The notes under the pieces were generated by a model. That model was not told the DNA's origin. It worked only from the letters and a program-made list of their open reading frames with translations, and made no database searches. Source: an uncultured Ruminococcus sp. (GTDB lineage Bacteria > Bacillota > Clostridia > Oscillospirales > Ruminococcaceae). From it: a DNA stretch of 22,179 nucleotides. Shown one piece after another: positions 15,134-22,179 of the stretch (positions are counted from its first letter, which is position 1; each line of letters starts with the position of its first letter). A program made the position numbers and the translations under genes. The DNA lies in contig CAMBJF010000019.1 in assembly GCA_945867875.1 (NCBI GenBank), positions 1-22,179 of the forward strand, read 5' to 3'.

Positions 15134-16597
15134 ATGGACGTTTCAAAGAGAATACGCACTCGTTTTGCTCCCAGCCCCACTGGATTTATGCACATAGGCA
15201 ACCTGCGTACTGCTATCTATACTTATATCATTGCAAAAAAATACGGCGGAGACTTTATTCTCCGTATCGAGGACACCGATCAGGAAAGATACGTTGAGGG
15301 CGCAGTTGAGAAAATTTACGACACTCTCAGAGTATGCGGTCTTAACTGGGACGAGGGCCCCGATGTTGGCGGCCCTGTTGGCCCTTATATCCAATCTGAA
15401 CGAATGGGTATTTACAAAGAGTATGCATTAAAGCTTGTTGAGTCGGGTCACGCATACTACTGCTTCTGCACAAAGGAGAGGATAGACGCTCTTCACAAGG
15501 CACAGCAGGAAGCAAAGGTATCAAATATGATGTATGACCGTCACTGCCGCAATTTGCCTGCTGACGAGGTAAAGAGACTGCTTGACGCAGGCACTCCCTA
15601 TGTTATCAGACAGAAGATGCCTCTTGAGGGCAGTACCACATTCCACGATGTTCTTTACGGCGATATCACTGTTGAGAATGCGATCCTCGATGATCAGGTC
15701 CTTATCAAGGCTGACGGTATGCCCACATACAATTTTGCCAACGTAATTGACGATCACCTTATGGGCATTACACACGTTGTAAGAGGAAATGAGTATCTTT
15801 CTTCCGCCCCCAAGTACAACCTCCTTTACGAGGCATTTGGCTGGGAAATTCCTCAGTACATTCACGTTGAGCACATTATGAGAGATGCGCAGCACAAGCT
15901 CTCAAAGCGTGACGGTGATGCATATTTCGGAGATTTTGTTGAAAAGGGCTTCTATGTTCCTGCGATAATCAACTACATCGCTCTTCTCGGTTGGGCGCCC
16001 AAGGGTGAGAATGAGATATTCTCCCTTTCAGAGCTTGTTGACGAGTTTGACATCAGCGGGCTTTCAAAGTCTCCCGCTGTTTTCGACATCGTTAAGATGA
16101 AGGCTATCAATGCGGAACATCTTAGAAGACTTTCCCACGATGATTTCAAGGCTCTTGCACTTCCTTATATCCGTCAGACCTGCAAGCGTGAGGATATTGA
16201 TATTGACGTTCTTATCAACACTCTCCAGCCCCGTACAGAGCTTCTCACAGATATACCCGAAAAGGTGGATTTCATCGATGAGATGCCCGAGTACAGCGAT
16301 GAGCTTTATTTTAACAAGAAGATGAAGACAAATCCCGAAACAGGTCTTGAGGCTCTTAAAATGCTTCTTCCCGTTCTGGAGGGCGTTGACGTTTGGAACG
16401 AGGAGAATATCCACGCAGCGGCATTTGCTGAGATCGAAAAGCAGGGCGTTAAGAACGGCTTTATGCTCTGGCCTCTCAGAGTTGCTCTTTCGGGCAAGCC
16501 CCTTACTCCCGGCGGAGGAATTGAACTTGCGGCTGTTCTCGGAAAAGATGTTACCATCGAGAGAATAAAGGCTGCCATAGCAAAGCTTGAAAAATAA
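15134..16597 (+). CDS. gltX: Glutamyl-tRNA synthetase
   Basis: A class I aminoacyl-tRNA synthetase of 487 residues that loads glutamate on tRNA-Glu. In bacteria that lack GlnRS it also loads tRNA-Gln for GatCAB amidation, which is likely but not shown here. The HIGH motif appears as HIGN (20-23) in RFAPSPTGFMHIGNLRTA, and KMSKS appears as KLSKR (255-259). The C-terminal half is the helical anticodon-binding domain. Start choice is not fully certain: ATG 15134 lies 12 bases after AAAGGA (15116-15121), whereas an in-frame TTG at 15128 is 6 bases after it and would add two residues. It follows ribF by 27 bases without a promoter or terminator, making it the tenth gene of the nusA-infB operon. 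Confidence 0.96.
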   Translation: MDVSKRIRTRFAPSPTGFMHIGNLRTAIYTYIIAKKYGGDFILRIEDTDQERYVEGAVEKIYDTLRVCGLNWDEGPDVGGPVGPYIQSERMGIYKEYALKLVESGHAYYCFCTKERIDALHKAQQEAKVSNMMYDRHCRNLPADEVKRLLDAGTPYVIRQKMPLEGSTTFHDVLYGDITVENAILDDQVLIKADGMPTYNFANVIDDHLMGITHVVRGNEYLSSAPKYNLLYEAFGWEIPQYIHVEHIMRDAQHKLSKRDGDAYFGDFVEKGFYVPAIINYIALLGWAPKGENEIFSLSELVDEFDISGLSKSPAVFDIVKMKAINAEHLRRLSHDDFKALALPYIRQTCKREDIDIDVLINTLQPRTELLTDIPEKVDFIDEMPEYSDELYFNKKMKTNPETGLEALKMLLPVLEGVDVWNEENIHAAAFAEIEKQGVKNGFMLWPLRVALSGKPLTPGGGIELAAVLGKDVTIERIKAAIAKLEK

Positions 16598-16683
16598 TTT
16601 ACAGCAGTACAGCGCTAAGCGGCGAAATCATTTTTCACTGTTTACGCTGTATTATCACATAGATTTCACATTGCCGCTGTAAA
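16598..16683 (+). repeat. Overlapping inverted repeats after gltX
   Basis: Three complementary pairs can form. TTTACAGC (16598-16605) pairs with GCTGTAAA (16676-16683), and TACAGCG (16608-16614) with CGCTGTA (16635-16641). The third, AGCGGC (16618-16623) with GCCGCT (16673-16678), excludes the other two. No T-run follows, so this is not a standard terminator. It could act as a processing or 3'-end structure for the long operon, or as a regulatory site next to the following promoter. Confidence 0.5.
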
Positions 16684-16694
16684 ATTTCTATAAT
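16665..16694 (+). promoter_or_regulatory. Promoter of the ABC exporter operon
   Basis: TTCACA (16665-16670), 18 bases, then a perfect TATAAT (16689-16694). Transcription would begin near 16701 and leave a leader of about 70 bases, which contains a small TGATGA/TCATCA hairpin (16720-16742). Confidence 0.6.
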
Positions 16695-16769
16695 ACTTTT
16701 TGAGTTTTAATGGGATATTTGATGACTTTTCACAAATCATCATATCCACGGAAAGGAATGAACCGAAAA

Positions 16770-17858
16770 ATGATAGAGGTCAAAAACCTTACCAAGCATT
16801 ACGGTGCGAAAAAGGCTGTAGATAATATCTCCTTCACCGTAAATGACGGCGAGATCCTCGGCTTCCTCGGACCTAACGGTGCGGGCAAGTCCACAACGAT
16901 GAACATACTCACAGGCTACATTTCCTCAACTGACGGCGAAGTGCTCATAAACGGCATCGACATTCTCGATAATCCCACCGCCGCAAAAAAGGAGATCGGC
17001 TATCTTCCCGAGATACCCCCTCTTTATCCCGATATGTCGGTAAGGGAGTATCTTAATTTTGTGTACGACCTGAAAAAATGCAAAATACCCAGAGAGGCTC
17101 ACATTGAAGATGTGTGCAAGCTTGTAAAGATAACCGATGTTTATGACAGGCTGATAAAGCATCTTTCAAAGGGCTACAGACAGCGTGTGGGTATGGCGCA
17201 GGCGCTTATCGGAAATCCTAAGATACTCATTCTCGATGAGCCTACTGTAGGTCTTGACCCCAAGCAGATACTTGATATCAGAAACCTTATCAAGCGGCTT
17301 GGCAAGAAGCACACTGTCATTCTTTCCTCCCATATTCTTTCCGAGATACAGGCTGTCTGTGACCGTATCGTTATCATAAGCAAGGGCACTATCGTTGCGG
17401 ACGATACCACCGAGAACCTGACAAAGACAGTTTCCGACGATCTGAGATACACCGCAAGAATTGACGGCCCCCGTGATGAGATCATCAAGCTTATCAAGGG
17501 CATCAAGGGCGTTGAAGATGTTACCGCAGAGATGGAAAGAGAGCCCGGAGCATTCGATTATGAGATCGAGGTGGAGGAAAACTCCGATATCAGACGTGAG
17601 CTTTTCAAGCGCCTTGCAGAGCGCAACTGGTATATGCTTGGACTTAAATCCAACGAAATGACCCTTGAAGATATCTTCCTTAAGATAACAATGGGCAGTG
17701 ATGTCAAGGTGGGCACAAAGCCTGTTGACGAAAAGACACAGAGAGAGCTTATGGAGCAGGTATCGGGTGCTGTGCTGGCGGCTGACGCTGTAAGCAATAT
17801 GAAAAAATCCGATGACGGCGCAGAGCCCGAAAGTGAAAGCGACGGAGGGGACGAATAA
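16770..17858 (+). CDS. ABC transporter ATP-binding protein, GldA-like
   Basis: A 362-residue cytoplasmic ATPase that should power the adjacent permease. Walker A is GPNGAGKST (34-42), the signature is LSKGYRQR (132-139), Walker B is ILILDEPT (152-159), the D-loop is GLDP (161-164) and the switch His is 188. The Q-loop region reads YLPEIPPLYPDMSV with Glu81 instead of Gln, as is common in the GldA/ABC-2 exporter group. A C-terminal extension (about 235-362) has an alpha/beta part and a charged, probably flexible tail rich in Asp/Glu. ATG 16770 is chosen because AAAGGA (16752-16757) is 12 bases upstream; an ATG at 16758 touches that site. Its TAA overlaps the ATG of the permease by one base. 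Confidence 0.92.
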   Translation: MIEVKNLTKHYGAKKAVDNISFTVNDGEILGFLGPNGAGKSTTMNILTGYISSTDGEVLINGIDILDNPTAAKKEIGYLPEIPPLYPDMSVREYLNFVYDLKKCKIPREAHIEDVCKLVKITDVYDRLIKHLSKGYRQRVGMAQALIGNPKILILDEPTVGLDPKQILDIRNLIKRLGKKHTVILSSHILSEIQAVCDRIVIISKGTIVADDTTENLTKTVSDDLRYTARIDGPRDEIIKLIKGIKGVEDVTAEMEREPGAFDYEIEVEENSDIRRELFKRLAERNWYMLGLKSNEMTLEDIFLKITMGSDVKVGTKPVDEKTQRELMEQVSGAVLAADAVSNMKKSDDGAEPESESDGGDE

Positions 17859-18565
17859 TGGGCGCAATTTATAAAAGAGAAATGAGGGCGTTTTTTACAT
17901 CGCCTATCGCATACATCTATCTTGCGATTTTTTACGTAATAAGCGCATTCTATTTTGTGGGCAACAACATTATGGGTGCTACCACGGATATGTCCTACGC
18001 TTTCCTCGGCATATTTATGATAATTATGCTGTTTATCCCGCTTCTCACAATGAGACTTATGTCCGATGAAAAGAAGCAGAAAACAGATCAGGGACTGCTT
18101 ACGGCTCCTGTTAATCTTGCTGAGATAGTTCTGGGAAAGTTCTTTGCCGCAGCCACCGTTTTTGTTATCGGTATGGCGATATACATTCCCTATATCCTTG
18201 TGCTTTTAAGCCTTGCGGGAGGACTTAACTGGGCGGCTGTTATCGGAAATTTCGTGGGACTTCTCCTTGTTGGAACATCATTTATTTCTATCGGACTTTT
18301 CGTTTCCTCTCTCACCGAGATACAGATAGTTGCCGCGATCGTCAGCCTCCTTATCAACTTCCTGCTTTATATGATAGACATTTTCGCTTCAAGAGTTTCT
18401 TTTGCACCTCTTAAGCAGGTAATGGTGGCAGTGGGCTTCTATAACAGATACACTGAGTTTACTCAGGGTATCCTCAACATCACAAGCGTTGTATTCTTTA
18501 TCAGCGTTATCTTTATTTTCAATTTCCTTACGGTAAGGGTGCTTGAGCGCCGCCGCTGGAGCTGA
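17858..18565 (+). CDS. ABC-2 type permease, GldF-like
   Basis: A 235-residue inner-membrane protein with about six helices (about 15-38, 46-68, 90-121, 124-151, 154-175 and 207-228). The N terminus IYKREMRAFFTSPIAYIYLA and the cytoplasmic segment MRLMSDEKKQKTDQGLLTAPV are typical of GldF/ABC-2 permeases. It should form the membrane channel with the GldA-like ATPase, whose stop codon overlaps its start (TAATG). The next gene follows 29 bases later with its own AAAGGA. The substrate is unknown. In gliding Bacteroidetes the family was first named for motility, but relatives in Firmicutes are not tied to gliding. Confidence 0.9.
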   Translation: MGAIYKREMRAFFTSPIAYIYLAIFYVISAFYFVGNNIMGATTDMSYAFLGIFMIIMLFIPLLTMRLMSDEKKQKTDQGLLTAPVNLAEIVLGKFFAAATVFVIGMAIYIPYILVLLSLAGGLNWAAVIGNFVGLLLVGTSFISIGLFVSSLTEIQIVAAIVSLLINFLLYMIDIFASRVSFAPLKQVMVAVGFYNRYTEFTQGILNITSVVFFISVIFIFNFLTVRVLERRRWS

Positions 18566-18594
18566 GTGATTTTAACTGAAAGGAATGAATAAAA

Positions 18595-20181
18595 ATGGCT
18601 AAAAAGAAAAATGAAGCTGAGATAAATACAGCCGAAGCTAAGGCAGCTGAGACTGCTGCTGACGGCACTGCTGCAAAGGCTGACAAGAAAAGCTTTAACA
18701 AAAGAAAGCTGAAATACGGCTCCATCGCCGCAGCTATCACCCTTATCGTTATCGCTATAGTTGTTCTTATAAATGTTATCTTCAACATTGCTTCAAACAA
18801 GGTGAATATGTCCATCGACCTTACCACAAACGGCAATTTTGAGATATCCCAGCAGACAATCGACTATCTTGATACTTTAAACACACCTGTAAACATTGTT
18901 TGTCTTTCCGACGAGCTTACTTTCCAGACTGCCACATATATCTACTACAAGCAGGCATATGAGGTGCTGAAAAAGTACACCATTTACAGCGATGAGATAG
19001 ACCTGAAATTTGTGGATATGGTCTCTGACCCCACATATGCCGAAAAGTACAAGGATTCCTACAAGGGCGAAATATCCCAGTACAGCATTATCGTGGAAAA
19101 TCCTGCCAACGGACGCATCAAGGTTTTCGGCATCGAGGACCTTTATAACACCGAGTCCCAGTTTGATTACAGCAGCTTTTCCTATGTAACTGTTCCCGTT
19201 TCCTCAAAGGCGGAGCAGGAGATAACATCGGCGATTATGTATGTTACCGATCCCGACCCCATCAAGGCAGTTGTATTCAAGAGCGATACTTCGGGTACAT
19301 CTTACGACAATGTTTACAACCTCCTCGCCGCAAACGGCTATGAGGTCAGCGAAATGGACCCTCTTTCGGGAACTATCCCTGAGGATACAGATGTTGTTGT
19401 AATAAATGCTCCTCTCAACGACTATGATTCTTCCGTTATCGATATGCTTTACGATTTCCTTGACAATGACGGAAATCTCGGAAAAAATCTTATCTATTTT
19501 GCGGATTACAGCCAGAAAACCACTTCAAACATCAACACATTCCTTGAAGAATGGGGCATTAAGGTTGAGGACGGTATTGTTGCTGACAGCGATATGAACA
19601 ATCTTCAGAGCCAGAACCTCTACGTTATCCGTGATTATATCACAGAAAATGATTACTCCACAAACCTTGCTTCTGCAACTCTTCCCGTAATTGATTTCCA
19701 GTCAAAGCCCCTTACACTGCTCTTTGACACAAAGGATTCAAGAAGCACAGTGGCTCTTCTCCAGACAAAGGACACTGCATTCATTATGACCGATGCAGTT
19801 CAGGAGGCTATCAAGGGCGGCGACACATCGGGCATCGAGTACGGAGTTCAGACCACAATGGCTCTCGGAAGAAAGCACACCTTTGACGCTGACAACAATA
19901 TGATATTCAGCAACGTTCTCGTTATCGGCTCTTCCGAAACTCTGGACGAAAGCTTTACTTCCACCACATACTTTAATAACGGCGACTACTTTATTTCCGT
20001 TGTAAACACAATGGCAGGCAAGAACAGCGGTATATCTATCGTTGCTAAGGACCTTGGCTCCGACAGCTTCGATATCGATCAGGGCACAGCCAACAGATAT
20101 TTCATTATCTTTGTAGTTGCCGTTCCTGTTGCAGTTCTTATTATCGGCACAGTGGTATTTATCAGAAGGAGAACCAAGTAA
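18595..20181 (+). CDS. GldG-like ABC exporter auxiliary protein
   Basis: A 528-residue membrane-anchored protein. A charged, Ala/Lys-rich cytoplasmic head (1-41) precedes the first helix (about 42-64). A large extracytoplasmic region (about 65-500) has an alternating alpha/beta pattern as in the GldG / ABC_transp_aux family, and a second helix lies at about 502-523 before a basic tail (RRRTK). The outer region includes PVNIVCLSDE and a DPDPIKAVVF segment typical of the family. It is thought to work beside GldA and GldF, perhaps as a periplasmic-side partner. Its stop is directly followed by the ATG of the DUF4340 gene with no gap. The product is firm at family level only. Confidence 0.85.
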   Translation: MAKKKNEAEINTAEAKAAETAADGTAAKADKKSFNKRKLKYGSIAAAITLIVIAIVVLINVIFNIASNKVNMSIDLTTNGNFEISQQTIDYLDTLNTPVNIVCLSDELTFQTATYIYYKQAYEVLKKYTIYSDEIDLKFVDMVSDPTYAEKYKDSYKGEISQYSIIVENPANGRIKVFGIEDLYNTESQFDYSSFSYVTVPVSSKAEQEITSAIMYVTDPDPIKAVVFKSDTSGTSYDNVYNLLAANGYEVSEMDPLSGTIPEDTDVVVINAPLNDYDSSVIDMLYDFLDNDGNLGKNLIYFADYSQKTTSNINTFLEEWGIKVEDGIVADSDMNNLQSQNLYVIRDYITENDYSTNLASATLPVIDFQSKPLTLLFDTKDSRSTVALLQTKDTAFIMTDAVQEAIKGGDTSGIEYGVQTTMALGRKHTFDADNNMIFSNVLVIGSSETLDESFTSTTYFNNGDYFISVVNTMAGKNSGISIVAKDLGSDSFDIDQGTANRYFIIFVVAVPVAVLIIGTVVFIRRRTK

Positions 20182-21642
20182 ATGAAATCCAACGTCAAGC
20201 TTTTGATAACAGGTGCGGCAGTTCTTGCCGTGCTTGCTGCCGCAGTTGTTCTGCTCAATGTGATGGGCGGCGATGAGGAACAGGAAGAAGCGGTAAGCGA
20301 AACCACTGCTTCCACCGAAACTCTGTCAAGACTGCTTTATGACAAAGACCCTGCTCAGATAGAAAATATCCACGTTTCCAACTCTTCGGGGGAGTATGAC
20401 ATCGTAAAGTATGATGACAGTTCCTGGTTTGTCAAGGACTTTATTGGACTTCCTCACAGTGCTGTGGCTATAAATGACATCTGTTCAAGTGCTGCGACCT
20501 TCACCTCTCAGCAGGTGGCTTCCGAAAATGCGGAGGATATGTCGGTATATGGTCTTGATGCCCCGAGAGCTGATGTAACTGTTACATTCACTGACAGCGA
20601 TGATACCAAGGAGCTGCTCATCGGTAATGACTCTCCCTCTGACGGGCTGACCTATGCGGCTTTCAAGGGTGAAAATACCGTTTATGCAGTGAACACATCT
20701 GACGTTGACATTTTCCTCAATGACAGATTTTACTTCCTTGCAAAGACCGTTTACACTCAGAAGCAGGCAACAGATGAAAATGACACCACCGATTATTCCA
20801 AGATAACAAGCATTACCATTTCCCGTAAAGACATCGACTATGACATCGTTCTTGAATACGATGTTCGTCAGGACGATGCGGACGCTATTTACGGCAACTC
20901 TTCGAGCCACGTAATGACAAGCCCCGTAAGCCTTGACCTTAATCCCGATACCTCCTATGACGTTATCAACGATGTTTTTGACCTGACCGCAACAGAGATC
21001 GCAGTGGCAGCGCCCACTGATGAAATACTGGAGCAGTTTGGTCTTGCCGACCCATTCGGTGAAGTAAGCTTCGACATCACAGGCGGGGACTTCTATCTGC
21101 TTATGGGCAATGAGTATTATGATGAAAGCGGCAAGGCTCTCGGAAGATACTGCTATGCTGACGGTATCGACATAATCTATATGTTCGATTACAGCACTCT
21201 TCCTTGGGCAACTGTAATGCCTCTTGACATCACAATGAGTATGATAACCGGCACTTACATCTACTCTGTCAATACCATTGAGATCGAGACTGCTGACAAT
21301 GACACGCTGTTCACACTCAGCGGCGGCAGCGATGATTTCACTGTGCAGTGTGATGACGAACTGGTAACGGCTGACAATTTCAAGGACTTTTATCAGTATA
21401 TTCTCCGTGCCCCTGCTGAGGAGCTTTATCTGGAGGAATGCACTGACCCTGCGGATATAACCGTTACTATCAGTCACGAGTACGGCGTTGACAAGATTGA
21501 GTTTATCAACTCCGCCGACAGAAAATCTGTTATCAGACTTAACGGCAGAACAAGTTTCAAGTGCAGAACAGCTTATGTGAACCGTCTTATCGACAATGTT
21601 CAGAAGCTGCTGAACGGTGAGGATATAGTTTCCACTTGGTAA
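20182..21642 (+). CDS. DUF4340 membrane-anchored protein
   Basis: A 486-residue protein with an N-terminal membrane anchor (about 7-28), then an acidic Glu/Thr/Ser-rich linker (about 31-50) and a large extracellular region. The region has beta-rich repeats of the DUF4340 type: YDIVKYDDSSWFVKDF, YGLDAPRADVTVTFTD, and a second copy-like block FGLADPFGEVSFDITGGDFYLLMGN. The repeated GLDxP/GLADP pattern suggests an internal duplication. DUF4340 genes are commonly found after GldG-like genes, and this one abuts the GldG-like stop with no gap. The function is unknown; a structural or cargo-handling role with the exporter is an inference from context. Confidence 0.83.
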   Translation: MKSNVKLLITGAAVLAVLAAAVVLLNVMGGDEEQEEAVSETTASTETLSRLLYDKDPAQIENIHVSNSSGEYDIVKYDDSSWFVKDFIGLPHSAVAINDICSSAATFTSQQVASENAEDMSVYGLDAPRADVTVTFTDSDDTKELLIGNDSPSDGLTYAAFKGENTVYAVNTSDVDIFLNDRFYFLAKTVYTQKQATDENDTTDYSKITSITISRKDIDYDIVLEYDVRQDDADAIYGNSSSHVMTSPVSLDLNPDTSYDVINDVFDLTATEIAVAAPTDEILEQFGLADPFGEVSFDITGGDFYLLMGNEYYDESGKALGRYCYADGIDIIYMFDYSTLPWATVMPLDITMSMITGTYIYSVNTIEIETADNDTLFTLSGGSDDFTVQCDDELVTADNFKDFYQYILRAPAEELYLEECTDPADITVTISHEYGVDKIEFINSADRKSVIRLNGRTSFKCRTAYVNRLIDNVQKLLNGEDIVSTW

Positions 21643-21671
21643 GCATTTCGAGCTTTTCCGCAGTTTGAAAA

Positions 21672-21680
21672 TGATATAAT
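21672..21680 (+). promoter_or_regulatory. Candidate extended -10 after the DUF4340 gene
   Basis: TGATATAAT is an extended -10 (TGnTATAAT), but no good -35 box is present at the right distance (21652-21657 reads GCTTTT). It may be a second, upstream start for the 96-residue gene. Confidence 0.35.
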
Positions 21681-21738
21681 GTTAATATTCGGTCGGCAAC
21701 ATCTTCTTAATAAAGTTATAAAAATGTTAAAAAACTAC

Positions 21739-21767
21739 TTGATTTTTCTGTACTTTTGTGTTATAAT
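21739..21767 (+). promoter_or_regulatory. Promoter of the 96-residue orphan gene
   Basis: TTGATT (21739-21744), 17 bases, then TATAAT (21762-21767), preceded by TGT as an extended -10. Transcription should start near 21774 with a leader of about 43 bases. The ribosome binding site AAGGAGG is at 21803-21809. Confidence 0.78.
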
Positions 21768-21816
21768 GTTTTAAAGAAGATTTGCAGGCTTTACTAATTT
21801 ATAAGGAGGAACAGCT

Positions 21817-22107
21817 ATGAGTGACGCAGCAGAAACAAAAAAGACAGATTTCTTTACCTATAAAGGCTATCCTTTAGTAAGAAAGGGAGACCAGCTCTAT
21901 TACGGAAATATGTACGACCCATATGTTATAATGATGCAGATTATGGAAAAAACAAAGGTCGGCGATCTTGATGTTGCAAGCAAGGTCAAGATATACAAAA
22001 TGGCTACTGACGAAAAGCTTAATCCCGTAGAAGCTATTATCAAGCAGAGCGAGAAGAGCAGCCTATATGAGGCTCTTGACATCGCCTATGCTTGGCTCTC
22101 AAGATAA
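21817..22107 (+). CDS. Small conserved-looking protein of unknown function
   Basis: A 96-residue protein with no signal peptide and no membrane segment, so probably cytoplasmic. The N-terminal half is rich in aromatic and Gly residues (FFTYKGYPLVRKGDQLYYG, about 12-30) and looks beta-stranded. The C-terminal half (about 35-96) looks helical with mixed charge and ends in SLYEALDIAYAWLSR. I recall similar short proteins with a YKG-PLVR...YYG opening in other Clostridia but know no named function. A strong AAGGAGG ribosome binding site 7 bases before the ATG and a dedicated promoter argue that it is real and well expressed. No catalytic motif can be seen. Confidence 0.75.
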   Translation: MSDAAETKKTDFFTYKGYPLVRKGDQLYYGNMYDPYVIMMQIMEKTKVGDLDVASKVKIYKMATDEKLNPVEAIIKQSEKSSLYEALDIAYAWLSR

Positions 22108-22157
22108 AAAAATAAAGCTGTCCGAATTTTGAAATGCTCCCCTTTTGTTAGACAATG

Positions 22158-22166
22158 TGGTATAAT
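22158..22166 (+). promoter_or_regulatory. Extended -10 at the window edge
   Basis: TGGTATAAT is a perfect extended -10 probably serving a gene beyond the end of the window. A TTGAAATGC element at 22129-22137 equals half of the palindrome at 2500-2515, but it lies too far upstream (26-base spacer) to be the -35 box. Confidence 0.45.
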
Positions 22167-22179
22167 AAAAATATACCGA

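Noticed and set aside
16770..17858. Glu in place of Gln in the Q-loop of the ABC ATPase
   Set aside because: The YLPE pattern is common in GldA and other ABC-2 exporter ATPases, so it is a family trait and not a defect.
20485..21477. Long minus-strand open frame (330 codons) opposite the DUF4340 gene
   Set aside because: Cysteine- and isoleucine-rich composition with no domain logic. The plus-strand gene fits the operon and has a membrane anchor, so the frame is a shadow.
22129..22137. TTGAAATGC matching half of the 2500-2515 palindrome
   Set aside because: Only a nine-base half-site without the mirror half, and not at a proper -35 distance. It may be coincidence.
1..22179. CRISPR arrays, insertion sequences, tRNA/rRNA genes, phage or toxin-antitoxin genes
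   Set aside because: No spaced direct-repeat array, transposase, integrase, cloverleaf-like stretch or toxin/antitoxin-like pair was seen. The gaps between genes are short and accounted for.

Overview
The window looks like a chromosome segment of a low-to-mid GC anaerobic Firmicute of the Clostridia, most like Ruminococcus/Oscillospiraceae. This rests on three things: strong purine-rich ribosome binding sites (AAAGGAG/AGGAGG); Gram-positive gene orders such as rimP-nusA-ylxR-ylxQ-infB-rbfA-nrnA-truB-ribF; and a T-box leader. Several promoters carry an extended -10 element (TGnTATAAT). The genus is inferred from general resemblance; no database search was possible. There is no rRNA, tRNA, insertion sequence, phage gene or CRISPR array.

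Region 1 (1-4092) is the most accessory-like part. A MATE exporter (minus strand) is divergent from an EamA/DMT-type permease. Next comes a two-gene unit: a DtxR-family metal-dependent repressor and a secreted GH5-type glycosidase lipoprotein. A 16-bp perfect palindrome lies over the -35 region of the repressor's own promoter, so autoregulation is likely.

Region 2 (4097-6784) is a threonine/isoleucine module. ThrH (a HAD-family phosphoserine phosphatase/homoserine phosphotransferase) is followed by a complete T-box leader with a readable isoleucine specifier (AUC), a kink-turn, distal-loop motifs, a T-box and a terminator. The T-box controls threonine dehydratase (ilvA) and the enamine deaminase ridA, whose unit ends at a strong intrinsic terminator.

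Region 3 (6786-16597) is one long, tightly packed information-processing operon: rimP, nusA, ylxR (rnpM), ylxQ, infB, rbfA, nrnA, truB, ribF and gltX. It covers 30S maturation, transcription elongation/termination, translation initiation, RNA turnover, tRNA modification, flavin synthesis and glutamyl-tRNA synthesis. A promoter and a leader hairpin precede rimP. The hairpin is a candidate NusA-responsive attenuator. gltX as the tenth gene is not the usual arrangement.

Region 4 (16598-21642) encodes a GldA/GldF/GldG-like ABC exporter followed by a DUF4340 membrane-anchored protein, all closely coupled. Region 5 (21643-22179) holds a small 96-residue protein of unknown function with its own extended -10 promoter, then the start of another promoter at the window edge.

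I did not find a clearly new multi-gene defence or mobile system. The best candidates for follow-up are the DtxR-GH5 pair with its palindromic operator, the Ile T-box with its unusual T-box bulge beside thrH, the rimP leader hairpin, the GldAFG-DUF4340 operon and the orphan 96-residue gene.
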